Assembly: GCA_030431715.1 (NCBI GenBank)
Contig: JAUIIO010000030.1
Span: 1 to 43,432 of the forward strand
Length of the DNA: 43,432 bases
DNA from: a bacterium
GTDB taxonomy: Bacteria; Bdellovibrionota_C; UBA2361; RFPC01
Direction of reading: 5' to 3'
Part shown: piece by piece, positions 23,977-32,711 of the stretch
Layout: each line of letters begins with the position of its first letter
Numbering within the stretch: the stretch's first letter is position 1
The notes under the pieces: model-generated
What the model saw: the letters and a program-made list of their open reading frames with translations, nothing else
Told to the model about the DNA's origin: nothing
The model's database searches: none
Translations under genes and position numbers: made by a program

Positions 23977-25497
23977 TTAATAGGCCTTTGCGAATATCGC
24001 GTCTTTCTTAGCCTCTTTCCCTGTGACAATACACTTTCCAGTATCACCACTTTGCTCAAGTGGCATACATCGAATAGTAATCTTAAGTTCAGAGAGTTTC
24101 TTTTCAACCTCAGAATCCTCACACCACTTCGCACGAACAAAGCCACCATGAATCTCTGGCTTCTGTGTATTCTTAGGAGTGAAAAATTCTTTCAACTCAT
24201 CAAACGTAGACAGGTCTGTTCGCGTGTTCTCTTCTCGATATTTTTTCGCTTGCTGGTAGTACCCATCCTGAATCTCAGATAAAATTCCCGGAATTTTATT
24301 CGGCAGCTCATCGATGCTAACAAACTCTTTCTCCTTCGGACCCCGATCACGACGGAAAAGAACTACTTTTCCAGCCTCAATATCACGCGGCCCTATCTCT
24401 ATACGAAGCGGCACGCCTTTTTTAACCCAGCTCCAAGTTTTCTCGCCGCCACGAATATCTCTCTTATCTACTTGCACTCTCACAGGTTGCCGATCGTAGG
24501 TAGCCGATTTCAAAGCGGCTGCTACCTTATCCGCATACTCAAAGACTTCTCCCTCAAGCTCGGCCTTTGGTACAACTGGAATAACAACAACATGCTTCGG
24601 CGCAATCTTAGGTGGAACACGCATACCGTCATCGTCACCATGAGTCATGATAACTCCACCGATGAGCCGAGTAGAAACTCCCCATGAAGTTGTATAAGCA
24701 AACTCTTGCTCCCCTTCTTTATTAAGAAACTGTATCCCAGAGGCTTTCGAAAAGTTCTGCCCGAGGTAATGCGAAGTCCCAGCTTGGAGCGCCTTCCTAT
24801 CTTGCATCATTGCCTCAATACAAAGCGTAGTCGTCGCTCCGGGGAACCTCTCCCCTTCTGTTTTCTCACCACAAATTACGGGCAATGCCAGCACATCTTC
24901 AGCAAGCTCACGGTACACTTCAAGCATCGTATCCATTTCGGCACGCGCTTCTTCTTCAGTTGCATGCGCTGTATGTCCCTCTTGCCAGAGGAACTCAGCA
25001 GTGCGAAGAAACAGCCGAGTTCTCATCTCCCACCGCACAACGTTTGCCCACTGATTAATCATAAGAGGAAGATCCCGGTAAGACTGGACCCATTTTGCAA
25101 AAGACTCTCCGATAATCGTTTCTGAAGTAGGGCGAACAATAAGAGGCTCTTCGAGCTCACCTGCTGGGACAAGTTGACCATCCTTCTCTTCAAGACGGTG
25201 ATGAGTTACAACAGCACATTCTTTTGCAAATCCCTCTACGTGATCTGCTTCTCGTTGCAGAAAGCTTAATGGAATAAAGAGTGGAAAGTATGCATTCTCA
25301 TGTCCGGTGGCCTTTATGCGGTCATCGAGCTCACGCTGTAGTAGCTCCCACATTCCGTACCCCCACGGTTTAATAACCATGCAACCACGCACAGATGAGA
25401 CCTCAGCAAGATCGGCTGCTTTAATGACCTGTTGATACCACTCGGGGTAATCCTCAGATCTCAGGGGAGAGATAGCGTTTTTATTCTTTCCAGACAT
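23977..25497 (-). CDS. proS: Proline-tRNA ligase, archaeal/eukaryotic type
   Basis: The 506-residue protein belongs to the short ProRS type without the bacterial editing insertion. It shows SPLRSEDYPEWYQQVIKAADLAE, the motif 2 region (WANVVRWEMRTRLFLRTAEFLWQEGHTAHATEEEA) and the archaeal-type GASHYLGQNF-like LQAGTSHYLGQNFSKA. A C-terminal domain follows and ends with the hallmark KxYI-like AKAY tail. It charges tRNA-Pro. It precedes trhO by 26 bp. Confidence 0.96.
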   Translation of the reverse strand: MSGKNKNAISPLRSEDYPEWYQQVIKAADLAEVSSVRGCMVIKPWGYGMWELLQRELDDRIKATGHENAYFPLFIPLSFLQREADHVEGFAKECAVVTHHRLEEKDGQLVPAGELEEPLIVRPTSETIIGESFAKWVQSYRDLPLMINQWANVVRWEMRTRLFLRTAEFLWQEGHTAHATEEEARAEMDTMLEVYRELAEDVLALPVICGEKTEGERFPGATTTLCIEAMMQDRKALQAGTSHYLGQNFSKASGIQFLNKEGEQEFAYTTSWGVSTRLIGGVIMTHGDDDGMRVPPKIAPKHVVVIPVVPKAELEGEVFEYADKVAAALKSATYDRQPVRVQVDKRDIRGGEKTWSWVKKGVPLRIEIGPRDIEAGKVVLFRRDRGPKEKEFVSIDELPNKIPGILSEIQDGYYQQAKKYREENTRTDLSTFDELKEFFTPKNTQKPEIHGGFVRAKWCEDSEVEKKLSELKITIRCMPLEQSGDTGKCIVTGKEAKKDAIFAKAY

Positions 25498-25652
25498 GAA
25501 TGGGTGTTCGAGTATTTAAATAATTTCTAATAAAATCAAAAACATACCAAATATTACAGAAACATACGAAAGATTCAAGCTGCCAGAGCTAAAAAAAACA
25601 CTCTCCTGCTGGCGAATCATATAGTAGGCCTTGTAATCTAAAGGTAAGAGCT

Positions 25653-27155
25653 ATGAAACCTATGAATACACTAGAAAAACTGACATCCCTGCGGTCTCGT
25701 ACTGGAGCTCCAAGAACAACTGGACTCACAGAGCAACAGATATCAAATATTAAGGAAAACCGCGCAGAACTCGAAAGCGCTGTTGATGAGGCCTTTGAGC
25801 TCTTCGAGCAGGTCTTGGCCAAACACCCCGAAGTGGCAACCACGCCAGAAGCCGAGCTCTTACAAGAGCTTCAGAGTGGTTTTCTAAACTTTTATCTTCC
25901 CGACACCGTATGCCCATATGTACCGCTTACTGCTCGTGGCCCCTGGATCGTAACCCTTTATGGAGCAGTACTCTACGATACCGGCGGGTACGGCATGATC
26001 GGGCTGGGACACAACCCTCCGAGCGTACTTGAGGCGATGAAAAAAGATCAGGTCATGGCGAACATTATGACTCCATCCCTTCTTCACGCAGATTTTATGG
26101 CAGCGTTAAGAAACAAGATCGGCTACCTACGTCCAGACTCTAAGTGTCCTTACGACAAATTCCTGTGCATGAACAGCGGATCAGAATCTATGGCTGTGGC
26201 CCTTACTATCTCAGATGCCTACACAAAAAAAATCACAGCTCCCGGCGCAAGACACGAGGGCAAAGAATCTTATATACTAAGCCTCACCAAGTCATTTCAT
26301 GGTCGCACTTTTCGCCCCGCATTTATCTCTAACTCAACCCGACCAAAATATATGGCCTCGCTTGCTTCCTTCGGTAAATTTGAGGAACAGATAACTGTCG
26401 ACCCTAACGACTTAAACAGCCTTTCTTCCGTTTGGAAAAAGCTAAACGATAAAGGTCTCTACATAGAAGCTCTTGTTCTTGAACCCGTTATGGGAGAAGG
26501 GAATCCAGGAATGGCAATTACCCGGGAGTTCTACGATCTCGCGCGTAAGCTTACTACCGACAACGGATCGCTACTTATCGTAGACTCTATTCAAGCTGGG
26601 CTACGAGCACAGGGAGTACTCAGTATCGTTGATTATCCTGACTTCCTAGATTGTGAAAGCCCAGACATGGAAACGTTCTCAAAAGCGCTTAATGCGGCTC
26701 AGTATCCACTCTCTGTACTGGCGATGAAAGAGCACGTGGCCAGCGCATATGCCATAGGAACATACGGAAACACCATGACTTCAAATCCTCGTGCGCTTGA
26801 TACTGCGATTGCGGTTCTAGACAAGATTGATTCTCAACTTACTGCAAATGTACGAGAGCGCGGTGAGGAATTTGTGAGCAAACTTAAGCTTCTCGCAAAG
26901 AAGCATCCAGATAAAATTACCAAAGTACAAGGAACTGGCCTTCTGGTCTCTGCTGAACTCGCTGAGACAATTGATGTCGTTGCCGAAAACGGAGTTGAGC
27001 AACGTATGCGCATGAAAGGTGTAAACGTGATCCATGGCGGTAAAAATTCGCTACGTTTTACCCCGTGGCTTTATATGTCCTCCTCACAAGTGGATCTTAT
27101 CTGCGATGTCCTAGAACAAACTCTTATAGAAACTTCAACGTCTCGAGCCTTGTGA
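25653..27155 (+). CDS. Class III PLP-dependent aminotransferase
   Basis: The 500-residue protein has the class III plan: LYDTGGYGMIGLGHNPPSVLEAM (substrate/cofactor region), CMNSGSESMAVALTI (phosphate loop), KSFHGRTF, LVLEPVMGEGN, LIVDSIQAGLRAQG (cofactor Asp) and a SKALNAAQYPLSVLAM segment with the likely Schiff-base lysine. The nearest functional class cannot be fixed; lysine or diamine aminotransferase-like enzymes are possible. Its last 32 bp overlap the 3' end of the convergent acyl-CoA dehydrogenase gene. Confidence 0.85.
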   Translation: MKPMNTLEKLTSLRSRTGAPRTTGLTEQQISNIKENRAELESAVDEAFELFEQVLAKHPEVATTPEAELLQELQSGFLNFYLPDTVCPYVPLTARGPWIVTLYGAVLYDTGGYGMIGLGHNPPSVLEAMKKDQVMANIMTPSLLHADFMAALRNKIGYLRPDSKCPYDKFLCMNSGSESMAVALTISDAYTKKITAPGARHEGKESYILSLTKSFHGRTFRPAFISNSTRPKYMASLASFGKFEEQITVDPNDLNSLSSVWKKLNDKGLYIEALVLEPVMGEGNPGMAITREFYDLARKLTTDNGSLLIVDSIQAGLRAQGVLSIVDYPDFLDCESPDMETFSKALNAAQYPLSVLAMKEHVASAYAIGTYGNTMTSNPRALDTAIAVLDKIDSQLTANVRERGEEFVSKLKLLAKKHPDKITKVQGTGLLVSAELAETIDVVAENGVEQRMRMKGVNVIHGGKNSLRFTPWLYMSSSQVDLICDVLEQTLIETSTSRAL

Positions 27156-28332
27156 TATCTTTTGTAATATTCTTCTGATGAGCTTCAAGGGTACCACCGC
27201 CTATCTCTAAGAGCTTCGCATCTCTCCACAACCGTTCTACGACATACTCGCCCACATACCCGTAGCCCCCAAGAACCTGAATGGCTCTATCGGCAATTCG
27301 TTTTGCAACCGGAGCCGCAAAAAGCTTTACCCCATCAGAATCAATTCGGCTTCCACTCTGGGTGAGATCTAAATGTGATGCGATGTGGTAAAGATAGCAT
27401 TTCGCAGCTTTATATTCTGCGTAGCTCTCCCCGATGTAGCTCTGTATCTGGCCAAAGCGATTAAGCTCCTTCCCAAATGCCTTGCGCTCATTTGCATAGG
27501 TAATCATAACCTCAAGCGCTCTCCTTGCGATCCCGATACTCATTGCAGCAAGGCCCACACGCTCAATTTCAAGATTTCTCATCATATGTTTTACGGATTC
27601 GCCTTCTTGTCCAACAAGATTATCAACCGGCACTTTACAGTCATCAAAACAGAGCTCCGCCGTATTTGAAGCTCTCATCCCGGTCTTATCTAGGAGTTTT
27701 TGACCAACAGAAAAACCCTCCATCTGCTTATCAACTATAAAACTTGAGATCTGAGAAGTTGGCTTTTTGCTCGAGGTAGTTCTTGCATAGAGAAGCAGCA
27801 CATCACACGGGGTTTGCCCTTCATCGAGAGTGCCGTTCGTTATCCACATCTTTCTCCCGTTAATAGTGTAGTGTTTCCCCTTTTTAACGGCAGTTGTTTT
27901 CATACCCAGAACATCAGTACCAGCATCTGGCTCAGACATTCCCATAGCACCTATAAGCTCTCCACTGGACAATCCCGGTAAGTATTTTTTCTTCTGCTCT
28001 TCACTACCATTAACAGAGATATTATTGGCACAAAGGAGAGCGTGAGCGAGGTATGCGAGACAAAAACCCGGGTCCGATGCTGAGAGCTCTTCATGAACTA
28101 TAGAGACGGCGAGCGCTCCCATAGCTGATCCGCCATACTCTTCCCCAACGGTAATACCGAGCAATCCGAGCGAACCCAGCTTTCTAAAAAGCTCAAGATT
28201 AAAACGCTCACTCCGATCGTATTCAAGCGCCTGCGGCTCAACCTCCTTCCGGACAAACTCGCGGATAGATTTACGGAGCATGACATGCTCTTCGGTGGGT
28301 TCAAAAAGATTTGGGGGGTCTACTCGTTCCAT
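27124..28332 (-). CDS. Acyl-CoA dehydrogenase, isovaleryl-CoA dehydrogenase-like
   Basis: The 402-residue FAD enzyme has GMSEPDAGTDVLGMKTTAVK, KMWITNG, the FAD/dimer signature and RDAKLLEIGGGTLEAHQKNI near the end. The base Glu257 sits in NLEIERVGLA, the position used by isovaleryl-CoA dehydrogenase rather than the C-terminal glutamate of medium-chain enzymes, where a Glu is also present in TLEAH. Likely role: alpha,beta-desaturation in leucine or branched-chain acyl-CoA breakdown. It is divergent from the ketoacyl synthase gene, and the 5' ends are about 30 bp apart. Confidence 0.9.
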   Translation of the reverse strand: MERVDPPNLFEPTEEHVMLRKSIREFVRKEVEPQALEYDRSERFNLELFRKLGSLGLLGITVGEEYGGSAMGALAVSIVHEELSASDPGFCLAYLAHALLCANNISVNGSEEQKKKYLPGLSSGELIGAMGMSEPDAGTDVLGMKTTAVKKGKHYTINGRKMWITNGTLDEGQTPCDVLLLYARTTSSKKPTSQISSFIVDKQMEGFSVGQKLLDKTGMRASNTAELCFDDCKVPVDNLVGQEGESVKHMMRNLEIERVGLAAMSIGIARRALEVMITYANERKAFGKELNRFGQIQSYIGESYAEYKAAKCYLYHIASHLDLTQSGSRIDSDGVKLFAAPVAKRIADRAIQVLGGYGYVGEYVVERLWRDAKLLEIGGGTLEAHQKNITKDITRLETLKFL

Positions 28333-28361
28333 TCTCTCTACCGATATGGTTACATATGTTT

Positions 28362-29510
28362 ATGGCTGATAACAGAATAATAATATCTGGCTATAGCGCA
28401 CTCACTCCAACAATGACTCAACTGGAGTTTGAAGGCGAGCATATCCCGGTTGCCAGCCTCACAGAAAGTGACGATTGTAAGCTAACAGAAATCTCAACAC
28501 ATAACGCTTCATTTCGAAACCTAGACCGAGCTACCCAGATGGCTATCTCAACAGCCAGAGAAGCAAAAGAATCGGCTAGCTGGCCAGAAGATTGTGAGTT
28601 AGGAGTAAACATCGCCTCATCTAGAGGGCTTACCAGCTCCCTTGAGAGAGCGATAGAAGATTTCCAGACAACAGGACGCCTCTCCCCCACCACCTCGCCA
28701 CTTACGACTTCTGGCAATCTCAGCTCGAGCGTGCTTCAGTCCATAGGCCCTACCGAGGGATTTTCATTCTCACACTCTATGACGTGCAGTAGCGCCCTTT
28801 TTGCTATAGCCAACGCGAGCGCTTGGCTTAACGCCGGTATGTGCGAACGATTTATTGCCGGCGGAGCAGAAGCGGCGATTACACCATTTACCATTGCTCA
28901 GATGAGAGCTCTTGGTATCTATTCACCACTCCCAAGTTCTTCTGAGTTCCCGTGTCGACCATGTGCCTTACCTCAAGATGGGGCTAAGAATACATTTGTG
29001 CTTGGAGAAGGCGCTGCTCTTTTTGCGCTTCAAAAGATAGAAGCGGCAATTGAAGAAGAGCAGATCACGATCTCTCCTCCCGGCTACGGACATGAAAAAA
29101 TAAAATCTCTTACTGGTATGAGCACAGGAGGTGATTGCTTTGTTAAAGCCATGAAGATGGCCATCAACAATGATAGCGACACCAGACCAATTGACATTAT
29201 ACTGCTTCACGCGCCCGGTACGTACATCGGCGATCGCGCAGAACTCACAGCTATCAGATCAGTATTTAAAACTCCTCCTTACCTTTTCTCAAACAAATGC
29301 CTCTATGGGCATACCTTTGGCAGCTCAGGAGCCTTAAGCGTGGCAAGCGCGATTAATATTCTGCAGACAAACAATGTCCCGACATTCCCTTATGACACTA
29401 TTCTTAAATCTTCAGAGAGAACGCTCCCTGATAGACCGGTAAAAAAAATCATGGTGAACTCCGCTGGGTTTGGTGGAGTAGCTGTAAGCGTCATACTATC
29501 AAAAATCTAA
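28362..29510 (+). CDS. Beta-ketoacyl synthase-like enzyme with altered active site
   Basis: I prefer the ATG at 28362 (MADNRIIISGYS), which gives 382 residues and avoids overlap with the divergent dehydrogenase. The nucleophile Cys142 is in SMTCSSALFA. The first catalytic histidine region reads LLHAPGTYIGD: the usual NAHGT is HAPGT, so Pro285 occupies the His position, with His283 two residues before it. The second site is intact (SNKCLYGHTFGSSGA, Lys312 and His317). It may be a specialised condensing enzyme rather than FabF. Its stop overlaps the convergent gene by 4 bp. There is no ACP, reductase or transferase nearby. Confidence 0.83.
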   Translation: MADNRIIISGYSALTPTMTQLEFEGEHIPVASLTESDDCKLTEISTHNASFRNLDRATQMAISTAREAKESASWPEDCELGVNIASSRGLTSSLERAIEDFQTTGRLSPTTSPLTTSGNLSSSVLQSIGPTEGFSFSHSMTCSSALFAIANASAWLNAGMCERFIAGGAEAAITPFTIAQMRALGIYSPLPSSSEFPCRPCALPQDGAKNTFVLGEGAALFALQKIEAAIEEEQITISPPGYGHEKIKSLTGMSTGGDCFVKAMKMAINNDSDTRPIDIILLHAPGTYIGDRAELTAIRSVFKTPPYLFSNKCLYGHTFGSSGALSVASAINILQTNNVPTFPYDTILKSSERTLPDRPVKKIMVNSAGFGGVAVSVILSKI

Positions 29511-30277
29511 ATTTTAATAGCTGAATTTCTTCTGGGCTTTTCAAGAACGTACGTCAGTGTATAACGACAGGATTCAGGAGAAGGACGAAGCTCTCTTTCT
29601 CCTAGCACTGGGGTCACGCCGTGGAAAACATTAGGCTTCCTAGCATTCATAGCACCCGGCCGTGTCGGGATTATACGCTGAAACTCGTGAGAGCGTACTC
29701 GAGCATCTTCCCTCAAGGGATTCGGGTAAGGCTTTCCATTTTGCGGATAGTAATGGACAAAATACATCCCTTCAGCACTCCCTGCGTCACGAGGCAAATC
29801 TTGAAGAAGTATATTTGCCGTAAACTGACGACCGTGCGGATGAGCAAAATTATACGTTCCTGGCCCCATCCTTATTACCAGCACTCCCCTAAGAAGATAG
29901 TTATCCTCATCGCCAGTCATCGTCTGAAGCGCTTGTAAGGGAACTTGTGAGACTGATATCTCAAGGAGATTTCTAAATGCCTCGTAATCTTCGTGTTCTT
30001 CACAGAAATCAATCTTGCCATCAGTCACAAGCGTTAAAACATCTATGTCGGCATAACTTGACTGGCGTCTTATAAAACTATCGTGAAGATCACACGTGCA
30101 ATTTCTAAGAGCTTCCTCCAAGAGGGGTGAGCGAAGCGCGTTCTCATATCTCAAGTTATTGCATTCTGCATGGAACTCCCTTGAAAGATCAGATCGAAGA
30201 TCTTCAGAGAGAAAAGTACGCTCCAGACATTTCGCGTGAAGGTCCGCGAGACTTGTAGAGGGAAAGACGTCATGCAT
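29507..30277 (-). CDS. Unknown 256-residue protein, possible Fe/2-oxoglutarate oxygenase-like fold
   Basis: I do not recognise the family. The second half has HPHGRQFTANILLQDL (about residue 145), MYFVHYYPQNGKPYPNP and NVFHGVTPVLGEREL (His near 219), then PESCRYTLTYVLEKP. A histidine pair, a second histidine and a later arginine separated by beta-strand-like segments fit a double-stranded beta-helix oxygenase, but this is weak inference. It has no signal peptide or membrane helix. The gene is convergent with the ketoacyl synthase and overlaps its stop codon. Confidence 0.7.
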   Translation of the reverse strand: MHDVFPSTSLADLHAKCLERTFLSEDLRSDLSREFHAECNNLRYENALRSPLLEEALRNCTCDLHDSFIRRQSSYADIDVLTLVTDGKIDFCEEHEDYEAFRNLLEISVSQVPLQALQTMTGDEDNYLLRGVLVIRMGPGTYNFAHPHGRQFTANILLQDLPRDAGSAEGMYFVHYYPQNGKPYPNPLREDARVRSHEFQRIIPTRPGAMNARKPNVFHGVTPVLGERELRPSPESCRYTLTYVLEKPRRNSAIKI

Positions 30278-30417
30278 AGTGATTTTGTATCAGAAATAAA
30301 AATACTAAGAAACGTCAAGCCTCATTTCATCTTAGAAAACACATGCATGCTTTCTCAACGATTGAAATTTCCGCTGAGAATAAGAATCAAGACATTACTA
30401 GAGAACGTCAAAACACC

Positions 30418-32517
30418 TTAATTACAGACGCTCGTGGAGTCAGGTATGGCACTCAGATCCGTTTGAGTCTGAGCAACCTGATCGTCTGCCTGCTGCTTAT
30501 ATTTCTTTCCGCTCTTACGCTTTCCAGTTACGCGGCGAAGCCGACGCACAATGCGATTTACGAGTTTTCGCATTTCAAGCGTATTATCTGAAACCATAGT
30601 TTTGGTTGCTACCGTACTAACAGCAGTGCAATTCGAAGTATCAGGACAATCAAGAATCTCAACCGGAATCATCCATATATCCTGCCAGCTTTCATTTGCG
30701 AGCTCGTGAGCTCTAGTATCAATGGCCGTGGCGAAGCGCTTGTCTCGCCTTTTGCCATTACGTTTCACTCTTCGCGAAGCCTTATTAATGATTTTTTCAA
30801 GCTCAAGTGCTGTATTATCAATGCTCAAGAGATATTCGTATACATTTGTCTCATTACAATCAGGAACACAGCCAGGAACTCCTATTGGTGCCTGACAACT
30901 TGCGACTCCGTTTGCGTTATTAAGGAGCAGAGTTGCTGTACAACTTACATCATTCCCAAGCCCTGGTTCAGTGAGCGTCAGTGTGGTTACTGCAGAGGAG
31001 GAATCAGAGATAGAGCCTCCGGGACAATCCGTTGACCACATGTAGCTTAGAGGGGCACCACTTGGATCGGATGACTCACTCGCATCAAGAGTAATAGTAG
31101 TGGTTTCACCCTGACAGGGGACAAAATAACCACCACCCGGATTCAAAGCTGGAACAGCTGAGCACTCAAGCTCTGGTGCACTGCACCGAGGCGAGGATTT
31201 AGTAGCCGTCGCCATATTGCCATCAACCATCCATGTAACAGAAGAACTCTCTGGAAATGGAATCGAAAAAGCCATCATGACTGAGCCTGAGACAAACGAA
31301 GTTGTCTGACCTTGATTCATGGTACCAGGAAATACTTTGTTATCACCTCCAGCGGGAATAACGATAGTATAACTATTCATATTCATGTAACCAAAAAACG
31401 CTTCAAACTGCCCCGAAGACACACTTTCAATACACTTAACGAAAGGAACAACTTCTTTTGGCGTTGGCGTCGGCGTAGGGGTTGGTGTAGGCGTCGGAGT
31501 TGGTGTTGGCGTAGGGGTCGGCGTCGGAGTTGGTGTCGGGGTTGGCGTAGGTGTCGGTGTGGGAGTCGGGGTTGGTGTAGGGGTCGGCGTAGGGGGTGGT
31601 GTTGGGGTCGGAGTTGGTGTGGGCGTAGGGGTTGGCGTGGGTGTCGGCGTCGGAGTTGGTGTCGGGGTTGGCGTAGGTGTCGGTGTGGGAGTTGGTGTAG
31701 GGGTCGGCGTTGGTGTGGGCGTAGGGGTTGGAGTCGGTGTAGCCGCATACTTAAACTGCTCGAGCTTATACCTGCCCTGATGTTTATTAATATTCTTCAT
31801 ACCGCAGAAGTAATTTTCTGCGTGTCCGGTTACTCCATACGGATTGGGTCCGTATGAGGATGTCCCGTTCTGACCATATGGTGGCTCTATAAAATCAAAA
31901 AACTTTGTTGAGATCGGTGGCTGATAGTCATCATACCAGACTTTGATTTCAGCGTTATCTTCTCTTCCACCTGCGCCATCGGCATCCCAAAGAGCATGAG
32001 TGAAAGATATCCACGGATAGCCTTCACTATCAAAGAGGCCATGCTGGAAGTAAAATGTTTCACCAGGAGCTAGAGGTCTTCCAGTGAATTCCCACTCAAC
32101 GTAGTTGCTGAGCGGTCTTGTAGCGTCGTTTATATCTCTCTCCGTTCCAAGGTATGGACTCGACGCAAAGGATAGTCCCGCTGGTCTGGTAAAATGACGC
32201 TCATTGCTCTCAACATAAATATCGTACGTTGAATCAAAATAAACATCAGGCTTATTCAGCGTAACTCGAAACTTTTTTATGCCAACATTAGAGGTATTAG
32301 TGATGCTCATTATTGGCGTCGATTGCCACTGAATGAACGTGTAAGGAGTCGACCAGCACAGGTAGTGTCTCACTGTAGAATCTTCGATCGTATGCAAGTT
32401 CAGAATATGCTCTGATACCTGAACCCGGTAACTTCGATCTGCATGCACAGCACCAGTAAGAATAAAAAGTGCAAGTAGGTGAAGAAAAAAATGTCTTACG
32501 ATCAAAAAAGCTTTCAT
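30418..32517 (-). CDS. Secreted protein with long Pro-Thr tract, paralogue 1
   Basis: I chose the ATG at 32517, which opens a signal peptide (MKAFLIVRHFFLHLLALFIL, cleavage near VHA); an in-frame ATG at 32577 adds 20 residues. The 699-residue protein has an N-terminal domain (about 25-259), then about 47 Pro-Thr dipeptides (about 260-352, one PP) and a mixed domain (VVPFVKCIESVSSGQFEAFFGYMNMN). An Ig/PKD-like segment (TITLDASESSDPSGAPLSYMWSTDC) and a basic helical C-terminus ([20 protein letters not shown]) follow. The Pro-Thr tract is a likely O-glycosylated spacer. No sorting or membrane anchor is visible. The function is unknown. Confidence 0.88.
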   Translation of the reverse strand: MKAFLIVRHFFLHLLALFILTGAVHADRSYRVQVSEHILNLHTIEDSTVRHYLCWSTPYTFIQWQSTPIMSITNTSNVGIKKFRVTLNKPDVYFDSTYDIYVESNERHFTRPAGLSFASSPYLGTERDINDATRPLSNYVEWEFTGRPLAPGETFYFQHGLFDSEGYPWISFTHALWDADGAGGREDNAEIKVWYDDYQPPISTKFFDFIEPPYGQNGTSSYGPNPYGVTGHAENYFCGMKNINKHQGRYKLEQFKYAATPTPTPTPTPTPTPTPTPTPTPTPTPTPTPTPTPTPTPTPTPTPTPTPPPTPTPTPTPTPTPTPTPTPTPTPTPTPTPTPTPTPTPTPTPTPTPKEVVPFVKCIESVSSGQFEAFFGYMNMNSYTIVIPAGGDNKVFPGTMNQGQTTSFVSGSVMMAFSIPFPESSSVTWMVDGNMATATKSSPRCSAPELECSAVPALNPGGGYFVPCQGETTTITLDASESSDPSGAPLSYMWSTDCPGGSISDSSSAVTTLTLTEPGLGNDVSCTATLLLNNANGVASCQAPIGVPGCVPDCNETNVYEYLLSIDNTALELEKIINKASRRVKRNGKRRDKRFATAIDTRAHELANESWQDIWMIPVEILDCPDTSNCTAVSTVATKTMVSDNTLEMRKLVNRIVRRLRRVTGKRKSGKKYKQQADDQVAQTQTDLSAIPDSTSVCN
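31459..31739 (-). repeat. CCNACN hexamer tract encoding Pro-Thr repeats
   Basis: About 47 hexamers encode alternating Pro and Thr, with third bases mixed between codons rather than an exact repeat. One Thr is replaced by Pro. On the other strand the tract reads as Gly-Val, which is an artefact of the repeat. Confidence 0.95.
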
Positions 32518-32711
32518 AGTGAATTCTCTGTCAGCATGCGCATAGCGAGCAAAAAGGAAGTCTAAAACAACTTCCACGTAAGACTACCAGAGGTAGAACG
32601 CTATTTCAAATTTATTTCGAGCCAGAAGCTGTATAATTACAGGTGGTTAAATAACTCCTGCAAGACCGCTCATCGCTGCACGGCATACAAACTCATCACT
32701 TCACGTTATGC

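Noticed and set aside
31559..31780. Gly-Val repeat protein on the plus strand
   Set aside because: It is the opposite strand of the Pro-Thr tract; the minus frame has a signal peptide and full domains.
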